Positions 9,338 through 17,526 are shown, counted from the first letter of the stretch. The stretch: 64,000 bases of DNA from Pseudomonadota bacterium (GCA_039033415.1 JBCCCR010000006.1:62001-126000); one strand, 5' to 3'. The notes: generated by a model from the sequence alone, not told the origin. Translations and numbers: made by a program.

Positions 9338-9396
9338 CGGGCCAAGCAGGATAGATAGGTCACTTCGCCTGGCTCGTCAGCGAATCGTCAGTGCCC

Positions 9397-10053
9397 TTAG
9401 CCCGAGGGCAGCGGCACCACAATCAGCCAGGGCAGCACCTTATCCGCCAGCCCGAGAAGCCAGCTGAAAACCGGCACGCCAAAAATACTCAGGGCGATCA
9501 GTGCCAGGAATACCATCACGCCATACTGATTGTTGAACGCGCTGTAGCGTCGGCTAGCGCCGTTGGGCAGTGCCCACTCCATCACGTACCGACCGTCCAG
9601 CGGCCCCAGCGGAATCAAATTGAAGGCCATCAGCAAAATATTGATCTGTGCCAGCAGCACCAGCAGCGCACGCTGCGCAGGGCCGCTGAGTAGCTCGATC
9701 TGCTGGGTCGCGCCGAGCGCAAGCAGGTTGATCGACAGGAAAGCGAGCAGCAGATTCATGCCGGGCCCGGCCGCCGCCACGGCTGCGTGACCCCACGATT
9801 TTCTTAACCGGCGCGGATTGACCGGCACCGGCCGGGCATAGCCGAAGCCCACCATAACCACCATCAGCAGCCCGATGGGGTCGATGTGAGGAATCGGATT
9901 CAGGGTCAGCCGCCCCGCGAGGCGCGCCGTGTCGTCCCCCAGCAAATGGGCGGACCAGGCGTGGCCAAACTCATGCAGCGTCAGCGAGGCGATAATGGCG
10001 AACAACAGCAGCGCGAATAGCGAATACTGCCCTTGCGTCAGCAGCGTTAGCAT
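9397..10053 (-). CDS. M50-family (site-2-type) membrane zinc protease
   Basis: Intramembrane zinc metalloprotease of the compact bacterial M50 type. The 218-residue protein is mostly transmembrane. It has the zinc motif H-E-F-G-H (27-31) in the first helices and the third ligand aspartate in P-L-G-P-L-D-G (Asp153). The R-L-T-L-N-P-I-P-H-I-D-P-I-G segment is typical of the family. No PDZ domain is present, so this is not RseP. The substrate is unknown, and no sigma/anti-sigma pair is adjacent. Confidence 0.9.
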   Translation of the reverse strand: MLTLLTQGQYSLFALLLFAIIASLTLHEFGHAWSAHLLGDDTARLAGRLTLNPIPHIDPIGLLMVVMVGFGYARPVPVNPRRLRKSWGHAAVAAAGPGMNLLLAFLSINLLALGATQQIELLSGPAQRALLVLLAQINILLMAFNLIPLGPLDGRYVMEWALPNGASRRYSAFNNQYGVMVFLALIALSIFGVPVFSWLLGLADKVLPWLIVVPLPSG

Positions 10054-10134
10054 GCGGGAGACTCGATAACCGAAAGCCTAGAAGTGGGAGCCAGCGCAGC
10101 TAGGTTCAAGAGCCGCCGGCAAGTACCGCCGGGT

Positions 10135-10626
10135 TCACAAGCTTGGCACCGACAGCTCATCGCCCAGCGCAACGCTCCCACCCCGGAGTACCCTCGCACA
10201 AATTCCGCCGTGCCCGCGCATGGCGTTGTACCCACCCGGACCAAGCACCTGTTCCATGCGTGAACAAGGATGACAGAGATCGGTAAAAGCTAGCAGCGCT
10301 TCGCCAAGCTCAAACTCTTGTCCTTTCAGGGCCAGCAGATTCAGCCCGGAAACCACCACGTTGCGTCGTGTAATACCGGGCTCGAGTGGACCGGTGCCGA
10401 GAAAGCCGGCCACCGCGGCCAGGTGTTCGGCGCTGATCAGCGTCAGGTGGCGTTTTCCTGAGCGTCCCGCGTAGTGGTCACCCAGCAAGCCTCGTTCCGG
10501 GTCCAGCTCGATAACCTGACGGGCCTCAAGCGGCGCCTTCCGGGCCGAACGCACCCCCAGCCAAGTCACCTCACCGGCGCGCGCGTAGTGCTGGGTCAGC
10601 TCCTTGATCAACAGCGGCTCATTCAT
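10135..10626 (-). CDS. MOSC-domain protein
   Basis: MOSC domains occur in molybdenum-cofactor sulfurases and in enzymes using a persulfide on a conserved cysteine. The 163-residue single-domain protein has the expected E-R-G-L-L-G-D-H-Y segment and the conserved cysteine region D-L-C-H-P-C-S-R-M. It ends with G-G-I-C-A-R-V-L-R-G-G. The likely start is the ATG at 10626. A longer frame starts at 10644, inside the opposite gene. The start codon shares the palindrome CATG with the divergent hydrolase gene. Confidence 0.88.
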   Translation of the reverse strand: MNEPLLIKELTQHYARAGEVTWLGVRSARKAPLEARQVIELDPERGLLGDHYAGRSGKRHLTLISAEHLAAVAGFLGTGPLEPGITRRNVVVSGLNLLALKGQEFELGEALLAFTDLCHPCSRMEQVLGPGGYNAMRGHGGICARVLRGGSVALGDELSVPSL

Positions 10627-11662
10627 GGTCGACAGCAGTTCCAAAGCGGCGGGTCCTTCCTTATTCTATCGCCTGACCGCTAACGCCAACACGCTTTTGA
10701 AACTCCTGATCTGGACCACCATCTTCGCCGGCTTGTTGCTGCTGTCCGGCGCCGCATTCACCGCGGCTCGAACCAGCCGGGCTGAAGCCGCACATCCGCC
10801 GGTGGGCGCTTTCATGCAGCAGCCAGGGGTGCGGCTCCACTATCGCGTGACCGGTCCGGCCACGCCCGGGAAACCCGCGCTGTTTCTGCTTCATGGCGCC
10901 ACCACCAACCTCAACGACTTCTTCTCGCTCACCGATCGGCTGTCGGCGTCTCTGCAGGTAGTTGCGGTGGACCGACCGGGTGCCGGCTATTCGCACCAAA
11001 CCGGGACTCAATGGATGAACCCCGCGGCCCAAGCCCAGGCGATTTTGGCCCTGCAGCTAGAGCTGGGTATCCCACGCGCCGTCTGGGCCGGCCACTCACT
11101 GGCCGGCTCTGTGGTGATGGCCGGGCTGCTCGACGCGCCGGAGCAGGTGGTTGGCGGCGTCATGCTGGCCGGCGCCGCCTATCCTTGGGACGGCGGTGTG
11201 GATTGGATCAATCACGTGCCCGGCGTGCCGGTGTTAGGCCCGTTGGTCACACACAGCCTGATCGCCCCCGCCGGGTCGCTGCGCCTGGACAGCGGCATCA
11301 TCAACGGCTTTGCGCCAGATCCGGTGATCCCGTCTTATCGAGAGCGAAGCGGGATCGATCTCTATCTCAGGCCCGGGCACTTTGCCGCCACGGCCAGAGA
11401 CATCCGACAGCTCAGTGAATACCTCGTCGAACCGAGTCGGCGGTACGGCGAAATCACGCAGCCGGTACTCCTCGTGCATGGCGATGCCGACACCATCGTC
11501 CCGGCGTGGAATCACGCAGACCGGCTGGTGGAGGTGTTACCTGCCGTCACCTATCAGCGTCTGCCGGGCACCGGTCATCAGCCCCACCACGTGCATGCCG
11601 ATCGGGTCGCCGGCTGGATCGAAACATTTATCGACGAGCAGGCGTCAGGAGTCGTCCAGTAG
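10625..11662 (+). CDS. alpha/beta hydrolase, membrane-anchored
   Basis: The 345-residue protein has one N-terminal membrane segment (about 25-47), followed by an alpha/beta hydrolase fold. The oxyanion segment is L-L-H-G-A-T (88-93), the nucleophile elbow G-H-S-L-A-G gives Ser158, the acid is Asp289 in H-G-D-A-D, and His318 lies in G-T-G-H-Q. The triad is therefore complete. The substrate is unknown. The ATG at 10625 is one option; an upstream in-frame start at 10604 lies within the MOSC gene. The 3' end overlaps the convergent AbrB-like gene by 18 bp. Confidence 0.88.
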   Translation: MVDSSSKAAGPSLFYRLTANANTLLKLLIWTTIFAGLLLLSGAAFTAARTSRAEAAHPPVGAFMQQPGVRLHYRVTGPATPGKPALFLLHGATTNLNDFFSLTDRLSASLQVVAVDRPGAGYSHQTGTQWMNPAAQAQAILALQLELGIPRAVWAGHSLAGSVVMAGLLDAPEQVVGGVMLAGAAYPWDGGVDWINHVPGVPVLGPLVTHSLIAPAGSLRLDSGIINGFAPDPVIPSYRERSGIDLYLRPGHFAATARDIRQLSEYLVEPSRRYGEITQPVLLVHGDADTIVPAWNHADRLVEVLPAVTYQRLPGTGHQPHHVHADRVAGWIETFIDEQASGVVQ

Positions 11663-11860
11663 CTGGTGAGAGATATCGCGCCAGTCGGCGTAAGCATGCA
11701 CTTCCGGGCGGGTCAGGCGCAGCTGCTGCCCGTCATGCATCACTTCGACCTGCTGGCCGGGCTCTAGCTCGATATCTGCGACCATCGCCGCCGGTACCAC
11801 AATGGCGCCGTCAGCGTTGACCGTCAGCGTTTTTTCGACATAACCGTTAGCCGCGTTCAT
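11645..11860 (-). CDS. AbrB/MazE-type (SpoVT-AbrB) DNA-binding protein
   Basis: The 71-residue protein has the swapped-hairpin pattern K-T-L-T-V-N-A-D-G-A-I-V-V-P-A-A-M, then L-E-P-G-Q-Q-V-E-V-M and an acidic tail. Such domains are antitoxins or small transcription regulators. No toxin gene (MazF, VapC or Doc type) is adjacent on either side, so a toxin-antitoxin role is not supported here. The start at 11860 matches the domain; an in-frame extension to 11923 is Cys-rich and unlike the family. Confidence 0.7.
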   Translation of the reverse strand: MNAANGYVEKTLTVNADGAIVVPAAMVADIELEPGQQVEVMHDGQQLRLTRPEVHAYADWRDISHQLLDDS

Positions 11861-12031
11861 GGCTATCCATCCATTTGTTTGAGTGGGCAGGCCGCGCGAA
11901 CAGCAGCAGTTTGCCGGCTGCACGGCCAGTCTTCATGCTAGGGTGACGCACCGAACCGGCCATGTGCCAATGGTTTTGCACCACCGCACAACGCGTTGCC
12001 GAAATTGCGAAGATTTGTATGGCGAGGGCGC

Positions 12032-14077
12032 TCAGGACGCCAAGCGCGGCAGACTGACCTCAAAACGAGCCCCCGGACCAGCATTGACGACGTCGATGCT
12101 GCCGTTCATGGCCGTGACAATCTGCTGGACCAGCGAGAGGCCGATACCCGTGCCGATCGTGTCCCGTGTCAGCTCGCTTTCGGTACGGTAGAACAGGCGG
12201 AAGATCTTTCCGATCTGATCCGGGCTGATCCCGGGTCCGTAGTCGCGAACCCACAGCACCACGGCTGACGCTTCGTCCCGGGCGCCGATCTCGATCCGCT
12301 GCCGATCGCTGCCGCGGCTGAACTTCAGCGCGTTGTCGGTCAGGTTGATAAACAGCTGGAGCATGGCGTCCGCGTCCACCGCCAGCCTGCTCGATCCGGC
12401 GTTTCCCTCATCGATGACCAGCTCAAACCCCGCAGCGGTCACCTGTGAGGTAATCCTCGATCGAACCAGGTCCAGCAGCTCGCCCACGGTCAGCGGGGAG
12501 GCGTTGAACGTCGCCTCACCCCGGTCGAAGCGAGCCAGCTGGAGAACGTTGTCGATCAGCCGGGACAGGCGCTCGCTCTCGTCAAAAATATACTGGAAGT
12601 ACTGCGGCTGTTTTTCGGTGGGGGCCAGCCCGCTGGTCAGCATCTCGCCATACATGCGGATTGAGGTAAGCGGCGTCTTCAGCTCATGGCTGACCGCCGA
12701 GACGAAATCTCGTTGCTGCCGGGCGAGCTGCAGCTGGCCAAGGCCCAGCCGATAGAGCGCGAACGCGCCGCCGAGGAGCACAAGCGCCAGCGTCAGGCTG
12801 AGCCAGAGCAGCAGGCTTAGCCCTGCGCCGAGGGGCAGCTGCTCCGCGTAATAAACCAGCTCCAGATTGCTGAGCGGCGGCGTCAGTCTCGCCCGGTACA
12901 GGAGCTGCCCACCCGCCCCGCTGGCCAGGGTTTCGGCAGCAGGCCCATAGCCCGCTGCGGTGTTCGACGACCCGCCGAGGCTGCCGGGTTGCGCCGCCAG
13001 CTTCGCCGCTGAACCGACGACGTCCAGCACCGTTCCCCCGTAGGCGACCAGGACCTGAACGCCGTCCAACGCCGCGGCGTTGATGTCCTGGCGCAGCTCC
13101 GAAAGCAGCGCCTCCGCCTCGTAAAGCGCGCCCTGCACCGTTCGGCCTTCCGGTCGCCAGATGCTGCGAAACAGCGCGAAATGACCGCTGTCCAGCAGGC
13201 TGAATTGAAACGGCTCGGCGTCGACCTCAAAGGCGGTGATCGCTCGGAATTCCGGGTCACCAATTTCCTGCGGCGATTCTGCGGCGGCATCGGCCGGAAC
13301 CGCTGAGGTCACGACGATCGGGTCAAGCGCTCCATTCTCTGCGGCGTCCACCGCAGAGCTTTCTTTTTCGCGCCGACTGTTCGCCTGCTGGTCGAGCGAT
13401 TGGTCCAGCTTCAGGTCCTCAACCTGGCCATAATTCGCGCGCTTTCGAACGAGAGTTTGCTGCACGGCATCGTCGCTCAACCGATCAAACCGGCTGGTCG
13501 CAGGCTCGAGCTGAGCCGGTGCTCTATACGCACCCGGAACATCCGAAGTGACCGTAGGCTTCGCCTGCCGCTCAGCCGCAACCGCGCGAGGCGATTCTCG
13601 CGGCGACGGGTTCGGCGGACTGACACGTCCAGCGCTTGGTGCCAGCAGTTCGTTGTTCAGCAGGACGCGCTGGATGTCCTCCAGGCGATCTGCCGGACCG
13701 CTTTGCGGATTCGGGCGGCCACCGCCGGGAAACCGCAGCCGACCATCGGGGTCGACCTCAAACAGACCCATGAGGCCGCCGACGCGGCTCGAGCCGGCCG
13801 GGCTAACCAGCTCTTCAGCCAGGACGGCATTCGCGCCGAGCGCCGCTCGCTGCTGATTGGCGGTATCCATCGGTACCGTGACCTGGCGCAGCAAGCGTTC
13901 GACCAGCGCCTGGTCTATTCGCTCGGAAGCGCTCTGGGCATTAAGCCGGGCTGCAAAAAACGCCTGCCAGTGAAGCTGGGTATACGCATGCCGGATCAGC
14001 ACCGCCCCGGGCACCGCCAGCGCCAGCACAAAGCCAGCCAACAGCAACCTGAGGCGCCGGAGCTCAGTCATGGCCAT
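12032..14077 (-). CDS. sensor histidine kinase with a large periplasmic domain
   Basis: The 681-residue protein has TM1 at about 9-27, an extracytoplasmic region of nearly 390 residues and TM2 at about 418-443. HisKA follows with V-S-H-E-L-K-T-P (phospho-acceptor His about 464), and then an HATPase domain. Its N box is N-L-T-D-N-A-L-K, G1 is D-Y-G-P-G-I and G2 is G-T-G-I-G-L-S-L. The sensor region is unusual. Residues about 90-270 are low-complexity and rich in Pro/Ser/Arg/Gln/Ala, and a more ordered part precedes TM2. There is no HAMP domain that I can see. Its ATG overlaps the regulator stop by one base (TGATG), so the pair is co-transcribed with the regulator first. Confidence 0.93.
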   Translation of the reverse strand: MAMTELRRLRLLLAGFVLALAVPGAVLIRHAYTQLHWQAFFAARLNAQSASERIDQALVERLLRQVTVPMDTANQQRAALGANAVLAEELVSPAGSSRVGGLMGLFEVDPDGRLRFPGGGRPNPQSGPADRLEDIQRVLLNNELLAPSAGRVSPPNPSPRESPRAVAAERQAKPTVTSDVPGAYRAPAQLEPATSRFDRLSDDAVQQTLVRKRANYGQVEDLKLDQSLDQQANSRREKESSAVDAAENGALDPIVVTSAVPADAAAESPQEIGDPEFRAITAFEVDAEPFQFSLLDSGHFALFRSIWRPEGRTVQGALYEAEALLSELRQDINAAALDGVQVLVAYGGTVLDVVGSAAKLAAQPGSLGGSSNTAAGYGPAAETLASGAGGQLLYRARLTPPLSNLELVYYAEQLPLGAGLSLLLWLSLTLALVLLGGAFALYRLGLGQLQLARQQRDFVSAVSHELKTPLTSIRMYGEMLTSGLAPTEKQPQYFQYIFDESERLSRLIDNVLQLARFDRGEATFNASPLTVGELLDLVRSRITSQVTAAGFELVIDEGNAGSSRLAVDADAMLQLFINLTDNALKFSRGSDRQRIEIGARDEASAVVLWVRDYGPGISPDQIGKIFRLFYRTESELTRDTIGTGIGLSLVQQIVTAMNGSIDVVNAGPGARFEVSLPRLAS

Positions 14078-14790
14078 CAAGCGGTTGTCGCGGGGACTGC
14101 TTCCAGCCGATACCCCGCGCCCCGGACGGTCACCAGTCGCCGGGGCGCCGACGGATCCGCTTCGATTTTGCGGCGAATCTTTGCCACGTGGATATCCACC
14201 GTGCGAGTTTCGATCTGGAGATCGCGGGCATAACCCCAGACCCGATGCAGCAGCTCCTCGCGTGACACGGGGCGGCCGGCATGGATGGCCAGGTATTGCA
14301 GCACCTCCATCTCCCGGCGGGTGAACGCTACCGCCGTGCCGTCCACCTCACCCGCCAGGTTCAGCGGATCGATCCGGCAAGCTCCGACGAGTTCGATGAT
14401 CTGATCCGACACCGTGGGCGTCGATCGGCGCAGCACCGCCTGCACACGAAGCACCAGCTGGGTGACGGAAAACGGTTTGGCGATGTAGTCATCAGCACCG
14501 AGGCGAAGTCCGTTGATCACGTCTTCGTCCTGGGAACGCGCCGTCAGCATGATCAGCGGCTGGTCGGGCAAGCTGCGCCGAACCTTGTCGCAGATCGTGA
14601 AGCCATCAACCCCGGGCAGCATCACGTCCAGCAGCACCAGCGAATAACCGCCGCTCAACGCCGCCTCCAATCCGCTGTGGCCATCTGCGGCGGTGTCGAC
14701 CTCAAAGCCGTGGAAAACCAGCAGGTCCACCAACCCCTCGCGGATCGGTGCCTCGTCTTCAACCACCAGAATTTTGGCTTTTGCGGTCAC
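14077..14790 (-). CDS. OmpR/PhoB-family response regulator
   Basis: The 237-residue product has a receiver domain with the acidic pair E-D-E (11-13), phospho-acceptor Asp55 in L-L-D-V-M-L-P and Lys105 in Y-I-A-K-P-F. A winged-helix domain follows with R-E-M-E-V-L-Q-Y-L and R-T-V-D-I-H-V-A-K-I-R-R-K. It is the partner of the kinase gene that overlaps its stop codon. Its promoter faces the pspA-like operon across 139 bp containing tandem GGTAAAC sites, so it probably controls both itself and that operon. Confidence 0.95.
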   Translation of the reverse strand: MTAKAKILVVEDEAPIREGLVDLLVFHGFEVDTAADGHSGLEAALSGGYSLVLLDVMLPGVDGFTICDKVRRSLPDQPLIMLTARSQDEDVINGLRLGADDYIAKPFSVTQLVLRVQAVLRRSTPTVSDQIIELVGACRIDPLNLAGEVDGTAVAFTRREMEVLQYLAIHAGRPVSREELLHRVWGYARDLQIETRTVDIHVAKIRRKIEADPSAPRRLVTVRGAGYRLEAVPATTA

Positions 14791-14823
14791 GTTTGCATGG
14801 TAGCAGCGGCGGAAGCCAAGTTC

Positions 14824-14861
14824 GGTAAACAGTTGGTAAACAGCCGAGGGGAACGTTTACC
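14824..14861. promoter_or_regulatory. probable response-regulator operator (CpxR-like tandem boxes)
   Basis: GGTAAAC occurs at 14824-14830 and again at 14835-14841, an exact 11-bp period. An inverted copy, GTTTACC, is at 14855-14861. The direct pair reads GTAAA-N6-GTAAA, fitting the known CpxR consensus GTAAA-N(4-8)-GTAAA. OmpR-family regulators bind such head-to-tail 11-bp repeats. The site lies between the divergent response regulator and pspA-like genes. Binding by the adjacent regulator is inferred. Confidence 0.6.
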
Positions 14862-14929
14862 AAAGGCGGCCTATGGCCCGCCGCGGGCCGCCGCTAGCCT
14901 GACTAGCCAAGTCTTAACGGAGGGCCGTC

Positions 14930-15457
14930 ATGGCATTGCTGAATCGCATATCTCACCTGTTTACCGCGGACTTTCACGCGTTGCTGGACCGAATCGAGGA
15001 CCCGGAGTCTCTGCTGAAGCAGGCCATCCGAGACATGGAACAGAGCCTGGCCGAGCAGCAGCAACGGCTGCGGCGACGCGACGAGCAACGGCGATCGCAG
15101 GAACTTGAATCCGAACGTGTTCAAGCGCGGCTGGAAGACCTCAGTCAGCATATCGATCACGCGTTTACCGCTGGCGATGAAACGCTGGTCAGGCAGCTCG
15201 TTCGCCAGCGCTTGCTGTGCGAGCGGCAGCACGGCCTGCGGCGAGAGCAAGCGCAGCAAAGCGCCGACGCCGAAGTGCGCGAACGCGAGCAGCTCGCCGC
15301 AAACCGCGCAGCGCTCGACTCCCTGCGCCAAAAGCTGGCGGCATTTGAGTTAACGCAGGAACCGGCGTCCGGCCTGACGGGCGACGCCGACGCGATTACC
15401 GAACAGGAAGTGGACGCGGCTGTCCTGGCAGAGAAACAGCGTCGGAGGAAGTCGTGA
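14930..15457 (+). CDS. PspA/IM30-family membrane-stress protein
   Basis: PspA-type proteins are peripheral inner-membrane coiled-coil proteins that stabilise damaged membrane. The 175-residue product starts with the amphipathic segment M-A-L-L-N-R-I-S-H-L-F. The family pattern L-L-D-R-I-E-D-P-E-S-L-L-K-Q-A-I-R-D-M-E follows, and then long heptad-like helices rich in Gln/Arg/Glu to about residue 145. It is shorter than E. coli PspA (about 222). No PspF-type activator or sigma-54 site is present; the adjacent two-component system seems to replace it. GGAGGG lies upstream of the ATG, and the stop overlaps the next gene as GTGA. Confidence 0.88.
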   Translation: MALLNRISHLFTADFHALLDRIEDPESLLKQAIRDMEQSLAEQQQRLRRRDEQRRSQELESERVQARLEDLSQHIDHAFTAGDETLVRQLVRQRLLCERQHGLRREQAQQSADAEVREREQLAANRAALDSLRQKLAAFELTQEPASGLTGDADAITEQEVDAAVLAEKQRRRKS

Positions 15458-16014
15458 GCCGGCCAAGCGCGGGGCCGCTTCTGCTGCTGGCACTGACGCT
15501 CGCGGTTGCGAGCGGCGCAGCGCTGCTGCTGCTGCCGCTCATCGGTATCCACGCCTCCACGACCGCCATCACCATCACCGGGCTCGGCACTTACGTTCTG
15601 CTGCTGATCGCCGCATGCCGGCCCGCGGCAGGCACAATGACGGGCGGGCTTCTGACGCTGGTCTCGACGGCGCTTGCCCTCATTGCGTCCGGCACCGGTC
15701 CCGTCCCGCTCCTGGCGATGCTGGGCTGGACTTGGCTGGTCCGCTGCGCGCTGCTCCATCGATCGATCCTGGGCTGCGTGGCTGACGGTGCCCTGCTGGC
15801 GGTCGGCGTTGCGTCGGCGCTATGGGCCCTGGGCGCGGGCGCCGGCCTGGCACTTTCGCTCTGGTGTTTTTACCTGATTCAGGTGCTGCTGCCCTGGCTG
15901 CCGGGCCGTCACTCGGGTCGTCCTCGACCGCCGGACGGTGACGCGGCGTTCTTAGCTGCCCGACGACGCGCCGAAGCCGCTCTTCGCCGCCTCTATTCCC
16001 GCCCGATGACATGA
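15454..16014 (+). CDS. integral membrane protein of the pspA-like operon
   Basis: This 186-residue protein has about five hydrophobic helices between residues 8 and 150 and a basic Arg-rich cytoplasmic tail (R-R-R-A-E-A-A-L-R-R-L). I do not recognise a family. The GTG start overlaps the pspA-like stop (GTGA), and its own stop overlaps the next ATG (ATGA). It therefore belongs to a strictly coupled trio and may anchor the PspA-like or the VWA protein at the membrane. Confidence 0.85.
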   Translation: MSRPSAGPLLLLALTLAVASGAALLLLPLIGIHASTTAITITGLGTYVLLLIAACRPAAGTMTGGLLTLVSTALALIASGTGPVPLLAMLGWTWLVRCALLHRSILGCVADGALLAVGVASALWALGAGAGLALSLWCFYLIQVLLPWLPGRHSGRPRPPDGDAAFLAARRRAEAALRRLYSRPMT

Positions 16015-16679
16015 TCGGCTTTCGCGCGGTTTTGGGACTGCTGATCGTCACATTTTTGGGGCTTGTCGCCCTCACCCACCGGCCATCAGACGTCCGGGAG
16101 ACAGAACTGATCGAGGTGGTTGTGGTGCTGGATACCACCGCAAGCATGGCCCCTGCGCTGACGAGGCTTAAGCTCGCGGCACCCCGGTGGGCGACAGACC
16201 TCCGGAAGGCTTATCCCGACGCCCGGTTGCGGCTCGGGCTGGTGGCTTATCGTGACCGGGGGGACGCCTACCTCACGCGACGGTGCCCGCTGGGTTCACC
16301 CGAGCGCTTCCTGCGCTGTCTCCAGCAGCAGACGGCCGCCGGTGGCGGCGGGGGTGAGGAGGCTCTGCTGAAGGGTCTTGAGGCTGCGGCAGCGAGCGAC
16401 TGGAGCCGCCACGCGGACCGGCAGCTGTTGGTGCTCATTGGCGATGCGCCAGGGCATCGCGCCAGCGATCCGGCCATCGTTCAGCTGATCGACGCGGAAC
16501 AACGCAAGGGCAGGGCCTTCGACACGCTGCAGGTTGGTCGCAACCCGCGGACAGAAACGCAATGGCGTGAGATTGCCCGCCGGGGCGGTGGCGTCTATAA
16601 CGCCGCCGACACGGACGTGGACCCGCCACGTATGACGCTCAGCGGCCTTTGGGGAACACTCTCGACTCCGAGAAGCTAA
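16011..16679 (+). CDS. membrane-anchored von Willebrand factor A domain protein
   Basis: The 222-residue protein has one N-terminal membrane anchor (about 5-22). A VWA domain follows, starting E-V-V-V-V-L-D-T-T-A-S-M. The metal-ion-dependent adhesion site is D-T-T-A-S, a D-x-T-x-S variant of D-x-S-x-S. The L-G-L-V-A-Y-R-D-R-G-D segment supplies the later D, and L-V-L-I-G-D-A-P-G-H the third loop. The Gly-rich loop T-A-A-G-G-G-G-G-E-E-A-L is typical of stress-linked VWA proteins. It is the last gene of the coupled trio and probably has an extracytoplasmic domain. Confidence 0.88.
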   Translation: MIGFRAVLGLLIVTFLGLVALTHRPSDVRETELIEVVVVLDTTASMAPALTRLKLAAPRWATDLRKAYPDARLRLGLVAYRDRGDAYLTRRCPLGSPERFLRCLQQQTAAGGGGGEEALLKGLEAAAASDWSRHADRQLLVLIGDAPGHRASDPAIVQLIDAEQRKGRAFDTLQVGRNPRTETQWREIARRGGGVYNAADTDVDPPRMTLSGLWGTLSTPRS

Positions 16680-17117
16680 GCCTCTGTTTTTATTGCGGTT
16701 CGGCCTATGACACCTACGTGACGGTAAACAATTGTCACAAGATTGACACAATATCTGGGGGGTCCATCACGTTTTGCCGACGCCGTCGGGTTACTCTTGG
16801 CGGTGGAGGTGTGGTGCATGAGCATTACAGGATTTGGCGAAACTGACAGCGGCCAGAGGCCCTGTTACACTGCCGAACAGCATAATCACAAAGCGAATAC
16901 GGGAATTATTACTTCGGTATCGGCTATTTATCCCCATAAGCCGGTCGGCTGGACCCCAGCGGACGAATCCCCCGACGACAAAATTCGCGCCTACACACCT
17001 TCGACCCACCTGATCTCAGCTTCCCCGGTTTGCGTGCCGACGTTTAGCAACCAGGACCAGTTGGCCCGGAACTTGCTTGAGTTCAGACATTTCCACGTCA
17101 TGTCGAGAGTACCAGCT
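16680..17117. other. 438-bp stretch without a convincing gene
   Basis: A reading frame open from 16743 to 17360 crosses it, but the translated part before residue 126 has no domain-like composition and no ribosome-binding site. A TTGACA occurs at 16743-16748 without a matching -10. I see no RNA gene or repeat. Confidence 0.5.
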
Positions 17118-17360
17118 ATGAAAAGCGACCCACATCCCACAGACGGGTGCGATCTGGCAGGACAGGGAGGTAACAGCCTTCTGCTGACGGCTTTAGCCGT
17201 TGCGGTAGGCAGCGCAGCAGGATTGCTGCTGGTTCCCGTGTTCTTGGGAATCCTGATGCTGGCGGCCATTCCGCTGGCGGCATCCAGATTGACCCATTGG
17301 CTGTCAGGCGAGGTAACGTCTCCTCGCGCCGAAAAAACGCCTCTAACGCCAAAATTTTGA
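17118..17360 (+). CDS. possible small membrane protein (80 residues)
   Basis: From the ATG at 17118 the frame encodes a hydrophilic N-terminus, one or two joined hydrophobic helices (about 25-60: L-L-L-T-A-L-A-V-A-V-G-S-A-A-G-L-L-L-V-P) and a charged tail. Upstream GAGAG is a weak ribosome-binding site. A GC-rich hairpin lies 7 bases past the stop, consistent with a transcription-unit end. I cannot assign a family; it may not be a gene. Confidence 0.4.
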   Translation: MKSDPHPTDGCDLAGQGGNSLLLTALAVAVGSAAGLLLVPVFLGILMLAAIPLAASRLTHWLSGEVTSPRAEKTPLTPKF

Positions 17361-17366
17361 CGGATA

Positions 17367-17384
17367 GCCGGCCTCCGGGCCGGC
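17367..17384 (+). terminator. GC-rich hairpin after the small ORF, no U tract
   Basis: The 7-bp arms GCCGGCC (17367-17373) and GGCCGGC (17378-17384) flank a 4-base loop. No T run follows, so it may be a weak terminator or a processing structure. Confidence 0.35.
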
Positions 17385-17526
17385 GTCGCAACATTCTGGC
17401 GCCTGGCTTCACCTGCTGCTGCTGCACGCGCGGCAGCGCGCTGCTCTCCGACCACCGCGAGTAACACCTACTGTGCATACCTTCGGCTCGGTACAATACG
17501 ACTTTTCCGCTTGAGTCTTGCTTCCC

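Noticed and set aside
11645-11860. Toxin-antitoxin pair at the AbrB-like gene
   Set aside because: No toxin-like gene is present within 2 kb in either direction.
14850-14876. GGAAC followed by a partial -10, resembling a sigma-E promoter before the pspA-like gene
   Set aside because: The -10 part does not match TCTRA well, and the GGAAC overlaps the inverted GTTTACC site.
16743-17117. Extended 205-codon gene beginning at 16743
   Set aside because: The first 125 residues lack domain-like composition and a ribosome-binding site; only the last 80 look like a membrane protein.
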